Of a stretch of 64,000 nt of DNA, positions 8,800 to 19,273 are shown piece by piece. Source of the stretch: Microbacterium sp. (GTDB lineage: Bacteria; Actinomycetota; Actinomycetes; Actinomycetales; Microbacteriaceae); assembly GCF_031178445.1 (NCBI RefSeq), contig NZ_JAPSIY010000002.1, forward strand, positions 424,469-488,468, in the 5' to 3' direction. The translations under genes were made by a program, and so were the position numbers. The notes under the pieces were generated by a model. The model made no database searches and was not told the DNA's origin. It saw only the letters and a list, made by a program, of their open reading frames with translations. The first letter of the stretch is position 1. The number at the start of each line of letters is the position of its first letter.

Positions 8800-10604
8800 C
8801 CATCACCGGTACCCAGGACGAGGACCGCTCCAACTACACCAAGGAGGAGAGCCGCGCCATCAGGCAGCGATCGCTGCGCCTGCTCGGGTCGCTGATCCAC
8901 CCGCTGCGCCTGCGCATCGTGATCGCAGCGATCGTGCTCGTCGTGTCGACCGCGCTGCAGGTCGCCGGGCCCATTCTGATCGGCATCGGACTCGATCGGG
9001 CGCTGCCCGTGCTGCTCGAGGAAAGCGACTGGATGCCCGCGTTCATGATCACGGCGATCTTCCTGATCGCCGGCATCAGCGCATCCGCGCTGATCGGGAT
9101 CTACGTCGTGCTCGCAGCCCGCATCACCCAGGCGGTGCTGCTCGACCTGCGCAAACGCATCTTCCTGCACACCCAGCGCCTCAGCCTCGAGTTCCACGAG
9201 TCGTACACCTCGGGGCGGATCATCTCGAGGCAGACCAGTGACCTTGACTCCATCCGCGAGCTGCTCGACGGCGGTCTGAACAACCTCGTCTCCGGCGTGC
9301 TGTTCGGCCTGTTCACCTTCATCGCGCTCGTCATCGCCGACTGGCAGGCCGGCGCGATCCTCGCGCTCGCCGGCGTCCCGCTGGTGCTGCTGATGCGCTG
9401 GTTCTACCGTCGCTCGCAGTTGGTGTACCGCGAATCGCGCGTGATCAGCGCGAAAGTGATCGTGCAGTTCGTCGAGACGATGACCGGCATCCGCGCAGTG
9501 AAGTCCTTCCGCAAGGAGCCGCGCAACGACGAGACCTTCCGCAAGATCGCCGGCGACTATCGCGATGTGAACCGGCGATCGATGGTGCTGTTCGGCACTT
9601 TCGAGCCCGGACTGATGGCCGTCGCGGCGCTCACTCTGGCGCTGGTGGTGCTGTGGGGCGGCATCCGGGTGTCCGAGGGCGTGCTCGGTGTCGGCGTGCT
9701 GCTGTCGACCGTGCTGTACGTGCGCAACTTCTTCGCGCCCATGCAGGAGATCGCGATGTTCTTGAACTCCTACCAGTCCGCCACGGCGGCGCTGGAGAAG
9801 GTCTCCGGCGTTCTCGAGGAGCAGCCGACGGTGCCGGACCCGGAGCGGCCGGTCGACCTGTGGGAGTCGCGTGGCGCGATCCGCTTCGACGAGGTCACCT
9901 TCGGATACAACGGCGAGAAGACGATCCTGCCGAACTTCACGCTCGACATCCCCGCCGGCCAGACGATCGCGCTGGTGGGCACCACCGGAGCGGGAAAGTC
10001 GACGCTCGCGAAGCTCGTGTCGCGGTTCTACGACCCGACCAAGGGCAGGGTCACGCTCGACGGCGTCGACCTGCGGATGCTGCATCCGAAGGATCTGCGC
10101 AGGGCGATCGTGATGGTCACCCAGGAGGCATACCTGTTCAGCGGAACGGTGGCCGACAACATCGCGCTGGGCAAGCCGGACGCGACGCTCGATGAGATCC
10201 GCGCGGCTGCGCGCGCGGTCGGCGCCGACGAGTTCATCTCGTCGCTGCCCGACGGCTACAACACCGACGTGAACAAGCGCGGCGGCCGCGTTTCGGCGGG
10301 GCAGCGTCAGCTGATCTCCTTCGCCCGCGCGTTCCTCGCCGATCCGGCAGTGCTGATCCTCGATGAGGCGACCGCATCACTCGACATCCCGTCCGAGCGG
10401 CTCATCCAGGACGCGCTTCAGACTCTGTTGGCCGACCGCACGGCGATCATCATCGCGCACCGCCTTTCGACGGTCGCGATCGCCGATCGCGTGCTGGTGA
10501 TGGAGCACGGACGCATCATCGAGGACGACTCGCCCGATGCGCTCATCGGCGGTACGGGCAAGTTCGCCCAGCTGCACGCGGCGTGGCAGCAGACGCTGGT
10601 CTGA
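8796..10604 (+). CDS. heterodimeric ABC exporter subunit, catalytic ATP site
   Basis: A 602-residue partner half transporter. Six membrane spans occupy about residues 25-320, then the ATPase domain has Walker [10 protein letters not shown], a degenerate signature VSAGQRQ in place of LSGGQ, Walker [13 protein letters not shown] with the catalytic Glu, and the switch His in IAHRLS. Combined with the upstream subunit, this gives one complete ATP site (this Walker B with the partner's LSGGQ) and one degenerate site. The BmrD/TM288 class of asymmetric exporters shares this layout. It begins with AUG overlapping the upstream stop. Expression is probably set by the leader region at 6712-6835. Confidence 0.93.
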   Translation: MTITGTQDEDRSNYTKEESRAIRQRSLRLLGSLIHPLRLRIVIAAIVLVVSTALQVAGPILIGIGLDRALPVLLEESDWMPAFMITAIFLIAGISASALIGIYVVLAARITQAVLLDLRKRIFLHTQRLSLEFHESYTSGRIISRQTSDLDSIRELLDGGLNNLVSGVLFGLFTFIALVIADWQAGAILALAGVPLVLLMRWFYRRSQLVYRESRVISAKVIVQFVETMTGIRAVKSFRKEPRNDETFRKIAGDYRDVNRRSMVLFGTFEPGLMAVAALTLALVVLWGGIRVSEGVLGVGVLLSTVLYVRNFFAPMQEIAMFLNSYQSATAALEKVSGVLEEQPTVPDPERPVDLWESRGAIRFDEVTFGYNGEKTILPNFTLDIPAGQTIALVGTTGAGKSTLAKLVSRFYDPTKGRVTLDGVDLRMLHPKDLRRAIVMVTQEAYLFSGTVADNIALGKPDATLDEIRAAARAVGADEFISSLPDGYNTDVNKRGGRVSAGQRQLISFARAFLADPAVLILDEATASLDIPSERLIQDALQTLLADRTAIIIAHRLSTVAIADRVLVMEHGRIIEDDSPDALIGGTGKFAQLHAAWQQTLV

Positions 10605-10632
10605 GCCCTGCCGAGACGAACAGGGATAGCGT

Positions 10633-10676
10633 GTGCCCGCCGGTGACCGATCGCGATGGTCGGCGCAGGCGGGCAC
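10633..10676 (+). terminator. hairpin after ABC exporter operon
   Basis: GTGCCCGCC (10633-10641) pairs perfectly with GGCGGGCAC (10668-10676). The 26-nt middle can also pair in part (gaccgatcg/cgatggtc). It follows the exporter stop by 28 bp. Confidence 0.5.
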
Positions 10677-10720
10677 GTCCATCTGTTCTCCGGCCGGTGG
10701 TGCGTGGTTAGGTTGAAGGT

Positions 10721-11545
10721 GTGGATCAGATCCTGGCGGCGGCCGCCGAGCTGTGGTGGATCGCTCCCGCTGCCGCAGGCACCGGAGCGATCGGCTTCGC
10801 CGCGTTCCGGAGGCGTGAGTTGGTGAGCGGCAAGCGGCTCGGCTACGAGGCTGCGCGCCTCGAGTTGCGACGCGCCCAGCACGAGGCCAGGGCCGCCGCC
10901 GACGCGGTGCGAGTGGCTCGTGCCGAGGTGGCGCGCGTCGTCGCCGAGCGGGCGGCGTCGAGGGCGGACGCGGGGGCCGTCGCCGCGGCGCGACGCGCCC
11001 TGCACGACCTGCAACTGCAGTCGAAGGCCGCGGCCGCCAGGGTGAAGGCCGGCCGGGCACGTCTTACCGCAGAGCGCACCGCCCTGACAGCGGGCGGCGA
11101 GCTTCCGCTCGATCGCCTTCGCGCCCGCCACGACGCGGTGCTCGCCCGCTGGATGGAGTACGAGACCGACCCGGCGAAGCTCCTGGCGTTCCCCGCGATG
11201 AGCGATGGACGCCACCCCACCACATCGGCGTTCCTGGCGGCGCTGCAGGAGGCACGTGAACTGCGCCCGAGGGCGGATGCGGCCCGATTCACGGCATCCG
11301 AATACGGGGCCTACCGCGACGCGGTGGAGCGCCTGGAGCGCAGCTTCGACATCGCCGAACGCTCGGTGCGCGGCGAACCCCGCCAGGGCGAGGTGCCCGA
11401 GGCCCTCCGCGACGCCGCGCGCACCTTCATGGTGCGCACCACCGAGGTACTGAACCGCACCACGGAGGTGCTGAGCGCCTGGAACGAGCGCGGACGCTCC
11501 GACGACCGGCCCGGCCGCCGGGGTCCCCGGGACGACGAACGCTGA
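10721..11545 (+). CDS. uncharacterised membrane-anchored coiled-coil protein
   Basis: A 274-residue protein starting at GTG. A short hydrophobic segment (AELWWIAPAAAGTGAIGFAAF, about residues 8-28) is followed by RRR and then a long Ala/Arg/Glu-rich stretch to about residue 125 that should form an alpha-helical coiled coil. The C-terminal half has a charged helical region and a basic Arg/Asp tail (SDDRPGRRGP). The topology suggests an N-terminal anchor with a large cytoplasmic part. I do not recognise the family and see no catalytic motif. It stands alone between the exporter operon and a convergent acetyltransferase gene. Strong codon bias towards G/C at third positions supports it being real. 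Confidence 0.72.
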   Translation: MDQILAAAAELWWIAPAAAGTGAIGFAAFRRRELVSGKRLGYEAARLELRRAQHEARAAADAVRVARAEVARVVAERAASRADAGAVAAARRALHDLQLQSKAAAARVKAGRARLTAERTALTAGGELPLDRLRARHDAVLARWMEYETDPAKLLAFPAMSDGRHPTTSAFLAALQEARELRPRADAARFTASEYGAYRDAVERLERSFDIAERSVRGEPRQGEVPEALRDAARTFMVRTTEVLNRTTEVLSAWNERGRSDDRPGRRGPRDDER

Positions 11546-11712
11546 ACCCGGGCCGTCGCCAGCCCCGGCAGCGATTCCGAAGGACGGAGGCAGGTCTGAA
11601 GGATGCGGGATGCCGCAGCAGCCTTCACAGGTGGAGTCCGCCTGAAACCCTGCGCGCGTGAAGCGGCGACGGGACCCCGGTGGGGGAGGGAATCCGGGAT
11701 CCCGCCGCCGGT

Positions 11713-12171
11713 CTAGTCCGTGACTCGGATCGTGGCGATGACCTCGGCGTACTCGGTCTCGCCGACCGGCTCGAACCCGACGCGGCGGAAGAACGCCTCG
11801 GGTCCGTCGGCTCCGGCCTCATAGATCACGTTCACGTGGTCGACGCCGCGCGCGCGGGCCTCGTCGATGAGAGCGTTGACGGCGAACCGTCCGATGCCCC
11901 GGCCCTGATCGTCTGCGTCGACGTTGATCCGCCAGAGCACGTTCTGGAAATGCTCGTCAGGTGTGTCGGCACCGAGGCTCGCACTGACGAAGCCCACGAC
12001 CTCGTCACCGTCGAGTACGACCCGCTGCCAGGACGTCTGCGGGTTCACCACCGTCGAGGCGATCCCGTAGGACACCGGAGCGAGGAACTGCTCCTGCCCG
12101 GGCTTGAGCGACAGATTGTTGACGGCGACGATCGTCGCCGCGGAGAGTTCTTCCACGCGCAGTTCCGTCAT
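11713..12171 (-). CDS. GNAT-family N-acetyltransferase
   Basis: A 152-residue single-domain acetyltransferase that would use acetyl-CoA. Motif A, the pyrophosphate-binding loop, is VDADDQGRGIGRFAV near residues 85-99. It is followed by the AFFRRVGFEPVGE segment, the usual motif B end of GNAT enzymes. The start is an ATG at 12171. The gene is divergent from icd, with 94 bp between them. The acceptor (small amine, peptide or antibiotic) cannot be told from sequence; the general look is near spermine/spermidine-type acetyltransferases, but this is weak. Coding continues to a TAG stop just before a short gap facing the coiled-coil gene. Confidence 0.85.
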   Translation of the reverse strand: MTELRVEELSAATIVAVNNLSLKPGQEQFLAPVSYGIASTVVNPQTSWQRVVLDGDEVVGFVSASLGADTPDEHFQNVLWRINVDADDQGRGIGRFAVNALIDEARARGVDHVNVIYEAGADGPEAFFRRVGFEPVGETEYAEVIATIRVTD

Positions 12172-12222
12172 GCTCCCAGGCTAGCCCCTCCGTGGGGATC
12201 CGTGTCGGAAAGGAGACTCGGG

Positions 12223-12240
12223 TATCTTGGTATCGAGATA
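12223..12240. promoter_or_regulatory. imperfect 18-bp palindrome upstream of icd
   Basis: TATCTTGGTATCGAGATA has matching 5-bp ends (TATCT/AGATA) and is symmetric at 14 of 18 positions. It sits 25 bp before the GTG of icd and overlaps the likely -10 area. It looks like a repressor site for icd or the divergent acetyltransferase gene. The regulator is unknown. Confidence 0.45.
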
Positions 12241-12265
12241 AACAGCCCTCGCGAACGGAGTTCCG

Positions 12266-14482
<2,217 letters not shown>

Positions 14483-14493
14483 CGCCGAAGAGA

Positions 14494-14527
14494 AGGAGGG
14501 CGGATGCTGCGCAGCATCCGCCCTCCT
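14494..14527. terminator. perfect 17-bp stem hairpin between icd and ldt
   Basis: AGGAGGGCGGATGCTGC (14494-14510) is followed directly by its exact reverse complement to 14527. It lies 11 bp after the icd stop and serves two convergent genes, so it probably acts in both directions. The GCGGATGC/GCATCCGC core is shared with the hairpin at 55938-55963. Confidence 0.8.
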
Positions 14528-14625
14528 CGCGTATGCGCTCACGGATGCAAGGGTCGGAGCGCACCGAAGTCGTCGCGTCGCAGGAGCGATGCCGGGGCGG
14601 TCCGGGCCGACGACCCTGATCAGGA

Positions 14626-16086
14626 TCAGCTGTGGACCCAGACCTCGAGCCCTACGGGGGCCCAGTCGTAGATCTGCTTGGCGAGCGACGGCGGCAGGTT
14701 CACGCAGCCGTGGCTCATGCGCTGTCCGAAGTTGTTGTGCCAGTAGGCGCCGTGGAAGGCGATGTTCGGAGCGAACCAGGTGTTCCAGGGCACGTTCTCG
14801 GTGCAGTAGGCGGCGCCTTCGAAGCAGCCCATGTCCTGGAGGGCGGTGTGCGCGAACACCTTGAACCGCCCGGTGGGAGTGGGCGTCTCCGCCAATCCCG
14901 ACGAGATCGCCCACGAGTTGACGAGCTTCTCGTTCTCGTAGAGGTAGACCCGCTGGCTGCCGAGATCCGTCTCGATGCGCCGGTACAGAGCGGTCGTCTC
15001 GAACGGTGTGGTGGTCACCGGCAGGTCGAACGTCGCGTCGCCGCTCTCGAGCGCCTCGGCGAAGTCCGTCGCCGCGTCGGAGGTGTCTCCGAGCACTCGG
15101 CCTTCCTTACCAGGGGTGACTTCGCGCAGCACGTTGCCCTTGGAATCGACGATGTTCGTGGCGTTGACCACATCGCGGTCGACGAGCTTCGGCAGCGTGT
15201 CGACGACGGTCTGGATCGCGGCGGAGTCGGCGCTCACCGTCAGCTCGCCGTCGAGAGCCTGCACTGAGAGCCACGTCGACGCGACGTCGGGTGAGACGGG
15301 AACGGTGCGCTCGTCGCCGACGTAGAAGCCGAGCTGGCCGAGCATGCCGTTGAGCTGGTCGGCCGTCGCCGTCGCCTCGTCGGTCGTGATGTCGGCAGGT
15401 GCTTCGGTCGGGTCGCCGGAGAATGTGAAGTCGAGGTCGCCGTCGAGCGCGGCAGCGGTGAACGCCTTCTCGAGCTCGGGCACCGAGATGCCCGTGCCCG
15501 GTTCGTCGGCGGTCATGACGTACTTCTTCGCCTCCGCGTCGTAGGTGACGGTCGCATCGACGGCATCGACGAAGCTGTCGGGGACGGCTGCGTGCAGAGC
15601 ACGCTCGGCGGCCGATGCGTCGAGGGTCACATCGGCGACGATGGGCTCGCCCATCCAGGAGCCGATGTTCCACATCGGTCGATCGGCGAAGGCCTGCTCA
15701 GTCAATGCGATCGCATCGACACTCGCGCCGAGGTCGGCGCCGCTCACCGTGGCGCCTGCGCCCGCGCCGGTGAGCTCGATCGTCGCCGAAGCCAGGCGCC
15801 CGCTGACGGCCTCTGCCGCCATGCCGGGAGTCATGCCCCCCACCGACACTCCGGCGACGGTCGTGCCCGGCGCGATGAGGATGGTGGACGCGCCGCCGGC
15901 GGCCAGGACGAGCGCGCCGACGCCGAGGCCGACCCAGAGACCGGTGCGGCGCTTCCTGGGTGCGGGTTCGTTCGGCGCCCATTCCATCGGACGGTCGCCG
16001 TCGATGGGAGGCTTCGCCTCGGTGGGCGCGTCGGACGAGAGCGCGTCGAGTGCGCCCGTGTCGGGTCCGGAGATCACATCAGTCAC
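14626..16086 (-). CDS. membrane-anchored L,D-transpeptidase (YkuD)
   Basis: A cell-wall enzyme that forms 3-3 cross-links or attaches proteins to peptidoglycan. A cytoplasmic N-terminus of about 45 residues ends in APRKRR, then one membrane span (GLWVGLGVGALVLAAGGAST) anchors it. Two VanW/PG_binding_4-like repeats fill the middle. The C-terminal YkuD domain has HGAYW and SHGCVNLP, with the catalytic Cys near residue 461. I chose the GTG at 16086 because a GGGGGGTGAG site stands just before it; a TTG at 16101 would add five residues. About 486 residues. The upstream region carries a GTAAC-N6-GTAAC direct repeat that fits MtrA control of cell-wall genes. Confidence 0.93.
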   Translation of the reverse strand: MTDVISGPDTGALDALSSDAPTEAKPPIDGDRPMEWAPNEPAPRKRRTGLWVGLGVGALVLAAGGASTILIAPGTTVAGVSVGGMTPGMAAEAVSGRLASATIELTGAGAGATVSGADLGASVDAIALTEQAFADRPMWNIGSWMGEPIVADVTLDASAAERALHAAVPDSFVDAVDATVTYDAEAKKYVMTADEPGTGISVPELEKAFTAAALDGDLDFTFSGDPTEAPADITTDEATATADQLNGMLGQLGFYVGDERTVPVSPDVASTWLSVQALDGELTVSADSAAIQTVVDTLPKLVDRDVVNATNIVDSKGNVLREVTPGKEGRVLGDTSDAATDFAEALESGDATFDLPVTTTPFETTALYRRIETDLGSQRVYLYENEKLVNSWAISSGLAETPTPTGRFKVFAHTALQDMGCFEGAAYCTENVPWNTWFAPNIAFHGAYWHNNFGQRMSHGCVNLPPSLAKQIYDWAPVGLEVWVHS

Positions 16087-16184
16087 GGACTCACCCCCCA
16101 ATGATCAGCGTGACGTTCTTGGTTCATGGTACGGGACCATCGATAACGGCAGGGCAACGTCCGGCGGTGTGAGCGGGGGATGGG

Positions 16185-16200
16185 GTAACGTTTCGGTAAC
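16185..16200. promoter_or_regulatory. GTAAC-N6-GTAAC direct repeat (MtrA-like box)
   Basis: GTAAC at 16185-16189 and 16196-16200 are spaced by six bases, the layout reported for binding sites of the actinobacterial response regulator MtrA at cell-wall enzyme genes. It lies about 100 bp upstream of the L,D-transpeptidase start and 62 bp from the ROK repressor start. No mtrA gene is in the window. Confidence 0.45.
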
Positions 16201-16239
16201 CTCACGGTGCAACGGCGTCTCGCTGTTGCGGGCCCGATG

Positions 16240-16256
16240 TTCGTAAGGTCTACTAA
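16240..16256. promoter_or_regulatory. candidate ROK repressor operator
   Basis: TTCGTA-AGGTC-TACTAA is an inverted repeat with one mismatch, ending five bases before the ATG of the ROK repressor gene. Its position over the transcription or translation start suggests autoregulation of the nag operon. Confidence 0.42.
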
Positions 16257-16261
16257 CAAAT

Positions 16262-17446
16262 ATGACCTCACCAGATCCGAGCGGTGGTCGACGGGCCGTG
16301 CTCACCGGCGGTCGCCCGCATTCTTTCGGCGCCGGCAGCAGGCTCCGCTCTCGCACCAAGGTGCTGCCGGAGCAGGCCCGTGCGCACAACCGCGCCTTGG
16401 TGCTGCAGACGCTGTACCACCGCGGTGCGCTCAGCCGTGCCGATCTCTCGCGGGAGACAGGGCTCACCCGTGTCACCATCTCGGATCTGGTGGCCGAGTT
16501 CATCGCGGACGGGATCGTCACCGAGATCGGCGTACGCGAGGTGACAGGGCCGGGGAAGCCGGCCATCCTCATCGACATCGACCGCACCGGGCACCACATC
16601 ATAGGAATCGACCTCTCCGGCGCCGCGGAGTTCGAGGGCGCCGTGCTGGATCTCGACGGCAGCGTCCTCGAGCGCCGCTCGGTGCCTTTGCCTGACGCGG
16701 CGGAGCCTGAGCTCGCCTACGCTGCCGTTCGGAGGCTCGCCGGATTGCTGCTCGATGCCGCCACGCGGCCCGTGCTCGGCATCGGCATAGGAACCCCCGG
16801 CGTCGTGCGGCCCGACGGCGTGGTGCTCAGCGCGCCCAACCTCGGATGGTCGGACTTCTCGCTCGAGAGCCGACTGCAAGGCGAATTGAGTCTGCCGGTT
16901 CTGGCCCGCAACGACGCCAACGCCGCCGTGCTGGCCGAGTACACCTTCGGCGACGCCCCTGCGGACCTGATGCTCATCCGCATCGGCCGCGGCGTCGGCG
17001 CAGGGCTCATCACCGGGGGAGAGCCGCTGGTGGGCGGCCGCTTCGCCGCGGGAGAGATCGGGCACGTCGTGGTCGGCACCGATCCCGGCCCCGAGTGCGC
17101 CTGCGGCAGACACGGCTGCCTGGAGGCATGGGTCAACGTGCCCAGGCTCGAGAACGCGGTCGCGGCCGCGCCGGACGAACGCGACGCGATACTGCGGCAG
17201 GCGGGCGAACGGCTCGGCATCGGCATCGCTCAGATCGTCGCCGCGCTCGATCTGTCGGAGGTGGTGCTCTCCGGCGATCGCACCGCGCTGTCGGACCCCT
17301 TCGTCGACGCCGCGACGAGAACGCTCCATGAGCGCACCCTCGACGGGGTGTTCGAAGACGTGATCATCCGCTTCAGCGATCAGCGCGACATCGTGCTGCG
17401 CGGTGCTGCGGTGATGGTGCTCTCCGCCCAGTTGGGAGTGTCGTGA
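16262..17446 (+). CDS. ROK-family transcriptional repressor, probably of GlcNAc genes
   Basis: A 394-residue NagC/XylR-type regulator. Residues 40-90 form a winged helix-turn-helix (QTLYHRGALSRADLSRETGLTRVTISDLV). The rest is a ROK sugar-binding domain with the zinc motif CACGRHGCLEAWV and the GEIGHVVV segment. The phosphate-loop residues of true kinases are poorly kept (IGIDLSGAAEFEGAVLDLDG), as expected for a regulator that senses rather than phosphorylates sugar. It is followed by a ROK kinase in a GTGA overlap and by nagB, so its ligand is probably N-acetylglucosamine or a phosphorylated form. ATG start at 16262, right after a candidate operator and with no clear Shine-Dalgarno site, so the mRNA may be leaderless. 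Confidence 0.9.
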   Translation: MTSPDPSGGRRAVLTGGRPHSFGAGSRLRSRTKVLPEQARAHNRALVLQTLYHRGALSRADLSRETGLTRVTISDLVAEFIADGIVTEIGVREVTGPGKPAILIDIDRTGHHIIGIDLSGAAEFEGAVLDLDGSVLERRSVPLPDAAEPELAYAAVRRLAGLLLDAATRPVLGIGIGTPGVVRPDGVVLSAPNLGWSDFSLESRLQGELSLPVLARNDANAAVLAEYTFGDAPADLMLIRIGRGVGAGLITGGEPLVGGRFAAGEIGHVVVGTDPGPECACGRHGCLEAWVNVPRLENAVAAAPDERDAILRQAGERLGIGIAQIVAALDLSEVVLSGDRTALSDPFVDAATRTLHERTLDGVFEDVIIRFSDQRDIVLRGAAVMVLSAQLGVS

Positions 17447-18405
17447 GCGTGCCCGTGGAGGGTGTGCGCATCGGGTTGGATGTGGGCGGTACGAAGATCG
17501 CCGGCGTCGCCCTGGCGCCGGACGGGGAGATCATCGCGCGCACCCGCCGCGCCACCGGCTGGGGCGCAGTCGCCGTGATCCGGGGGATCGCCGAGGCGGC
17601 GCAGGATCTCGCGGCGCAGGCGGGCGCGGCGGCCGGCCAGATTCGTTCGATCGGCGTCGGCATTCCCGGACTCGTCGATGCGGACGCGGGCCGCGTTCTG
17701 CACGCCGTGAACCTCGGCGTGGAATCCCTCGATGTGGGGCCGCAGGTGCGGGCGTTGCTGAACGCGCCGTGTCATGTCGAGAACGACGTCAAGGCGGCCG
17801 CCCTGGGAGCGGCAGCCCTGCACGGCGACCGGGAGCCGATGGCGTACCTGAACATCGGCACCGGCGTCGCGGCCGGCATCGTGATCGACGGCCGCATCTG
17901 GCGCGGCGCGCGAGGAACGGCAGGCGAGGTGGGGCATCTCGTCGTCGATCCCGGCGGCCGGCTCTGCGGCTGCGGGCAGAGAGGATGCATCGAGACGCTG
18001 TGCGGCGGCGGGGCGATCGCGAGAGCCTGGGCTCGTGGAGGGGCCTTCCCGGTCAGAGACGTGCTGGATGCGGCGGATGCCGGGGAGGAAGCGGCGATCG
18101 CTCTGCGCGACGACCTCGCACGCGGGGTGTCCGCGGCTGTGCGCGCGCTGGTGCTCAGCGTGGATGTCGAGCGGGTCGTGATCGGCGGGGGCCTGACCGC
18201 GCTCGCGGATCGCATCGAACCTCGCATCCGCCAGGCACTGCGCGACGACGCCGCGGAGTCGCCGTTTCTGCTCTCACTCGGGCTCGATGAGAGAATCGAA
18301 CTGCTCCCCGCCTCCTCGCCTGTCTCGGCGATCGGGGCGGCGCTTCTGGGCGCGGATGTCGCGCAGCACACACCCCTCGAGAAGGAGATCATCGCTCATG
18401 GCTGA
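17443..18405 (+). CDS. nagK: ROK-family sugar kinase, probably N-acetylglucosamine kinase
   Basis: A 320-residue ATP-dependent sugar kinase. It has the ATP phosphate loop LDVGGTKIAGVAL, the sugar-site ENDVKAAALG with its catalytic Asp, NIGTGVAAGIV, and the ROK zinc cluster GEVGHLVVDPGGRLCGCGQRGC with the following IETLCGG. These mark an active enzyme, unlike the upstream repressor. Neighbouring nagB implies that it phosphorylates GlcNAc taken up as free sugar; glucose or N-acetylmannosamine are alternatives. The GTG at 17443 overlaps the repressor stop, and the 3' end overlaps the nagB start by 8 nt, so the three genes form one tightly coupled operon. Confidence 0.88.
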   Translation: MSVPVEGVRIGLDVGGTKIAGVALAPDGEIIARTRRATGWGAVAVIRGIAEAAQDLAAQAGAAAGQIRSIGVGIPGLVDADAGRVLHAVNLGVESLDVGPQVRALLNAPCHVENDVKAAALGAAALHGDREPMAYLNIGTGVAAGIVIDGRIWRGARGTAGEVGHLVVDPGGRLCGCGQRGCIETLCGGGAIARAWARGGAFPVRDVLDAADAGEEAAIALRDDLARGVSAAVRALVLSVDVERVVIGGGLTALADRIEPRIRQALRDDAAESPFLLSLGLDERIELLPASSPVSAIGAALLGADVAQHTPLEKEIIAHG

Positions 18406-19177
18406 AGTCGTCATCGTGGAGAGCAAGGCTGCCGCAGGCGCGCTCGTGGCCGACGAGATCGTGGCGCTGATCGACTCCAAGCCCGACACCGTTCTGGGCT
18501 TGGCCACCGGCTCGACCCCGCTTCCGGTGTACGAGGCCCTGCGCGAGCGTCTTGCGGGCCACGACGTCTCGCGGGTGCGCGGCTTCGCGCTCGACGAGTA
18601 CGTCGGCCTCGACCCTGAACATCCCGAGAGCTACCGCTCGGTGATCACCCGCGAGGTCATCGAGCCGCTGGGACTCGACCCCGCCCGCATCCGCGTGCCC
18701 AACGGTGCAGTGGAGACCATCGAGCACGCCGGCGATGACTACGAGCTGGCGATCGATGCCGCGGGCGGAGTCGACCTGCAGATCCTCGGCATCGGCACCG
18801 ACGGGCACATCGGATTCAATGAGCCGGGATCGTCGTTCGCGTCCAGCACGCGGGTGAAGACGCTCACCGAGCAGACCCGCGAGGACAACGCGCGCTTCTT
18901 CGACTCGATCGACGAGGTGCCTCGGCACTGCATCACGCAGGGGCTGGGCACGATCCTGCGTGCCCGCCATCTGGTGCTGCTAGCGTTCGGCGAGGGCAAG
19001 GCCGCGGCAGTCGCGGCGGCCGTCGAGGGCCCGGTGAGCGCCATGCTGCCCGGGTCCGCGATCCAGCTGCACCCGCACGTGACCGTCGTGGTCGACGAAG
19101 CTGCGGCGTCCGAGCTGAAGCTCGCCGACTACTACCGGTACACCTTCGCGAACAAGCCCGCCTGGCAGGGCATCTGA
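18398..19177 (+). CDS. nagB: glucosamine-6-phosphate deaminase
   Basis: NagB turns glucosamine-6-phosphate into fructose-6-phosphate and ammonia, feeding amino sugars into glycolysis. The 259-residue protein has LGLATGSTPLPVY near the start, Asp66 in RGFALDEYVGL (general base), and GTDGHIGFNEPGSS with the remaining catalytic Asp, His and Glu. I start it at the ATG at 18398, which has AGAAGGAG nine bases upstream; this overlaps the last 8 nt of the kinase gene. Length matches the family. NagA, the preceding step, is encoded about 4.7 kb downstream on the other strand. A hairpin follows the stop. Confidence 0.96.
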   Translation: MAEVVIVESKAAAGALVADEIVALIDSKPDTVLGLATGSTPLPVYEALRERLAGHDVSRVRGFALDEYVGLDPEHPESYRSVITREVIEPLGLDPARIRVPNGAVETIEHAGDDYELAIDAAGGVDLQILGIGTDGHIGFNEPGSSFASSTRVKTLTEQTREDNARFFDSIDEVPRHCITQGLGTILRARHLVLLAFGEGKAAAVAAAVEGPVSAMLPGSAIQLHPHVTVVVDEAAASELKLADYYRYTFANKPAWQGI

Positions 19178-19189
19178 TCCGCACGCTCA

Positions 19190-19212
19190 CTCGCCGTTCG
19201 CGCTGAGGCGAG
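19190..19212. terminator. hairpin after nagB
   Basis: CTCGCC (19190-19195) pairs with GGCGAG (19207-19212). A second stem, TCGCGCC (19243-19249) with GGCGCGA (19262-19268), follows. Together they fill the 96-bp gap between the convergent nagB and NUDIX genes and probably end transcription from both sides. Confidence 0.5.
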
Positions 19213-19273
19213 CTGTGACGCGTGCCCCGATGCACCGGCTCGTCGCGCCCATGACAGGGGCGGCGCGAGTCGG

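Noticed and set aside
7057..10085. Long minus-strand open frames (557 and 486 codons) across the ABC exporter genes
   Set aside because: Antisense shadows of genes with complete Walker and signature motifs; their translations are low-complexity and have no start context.
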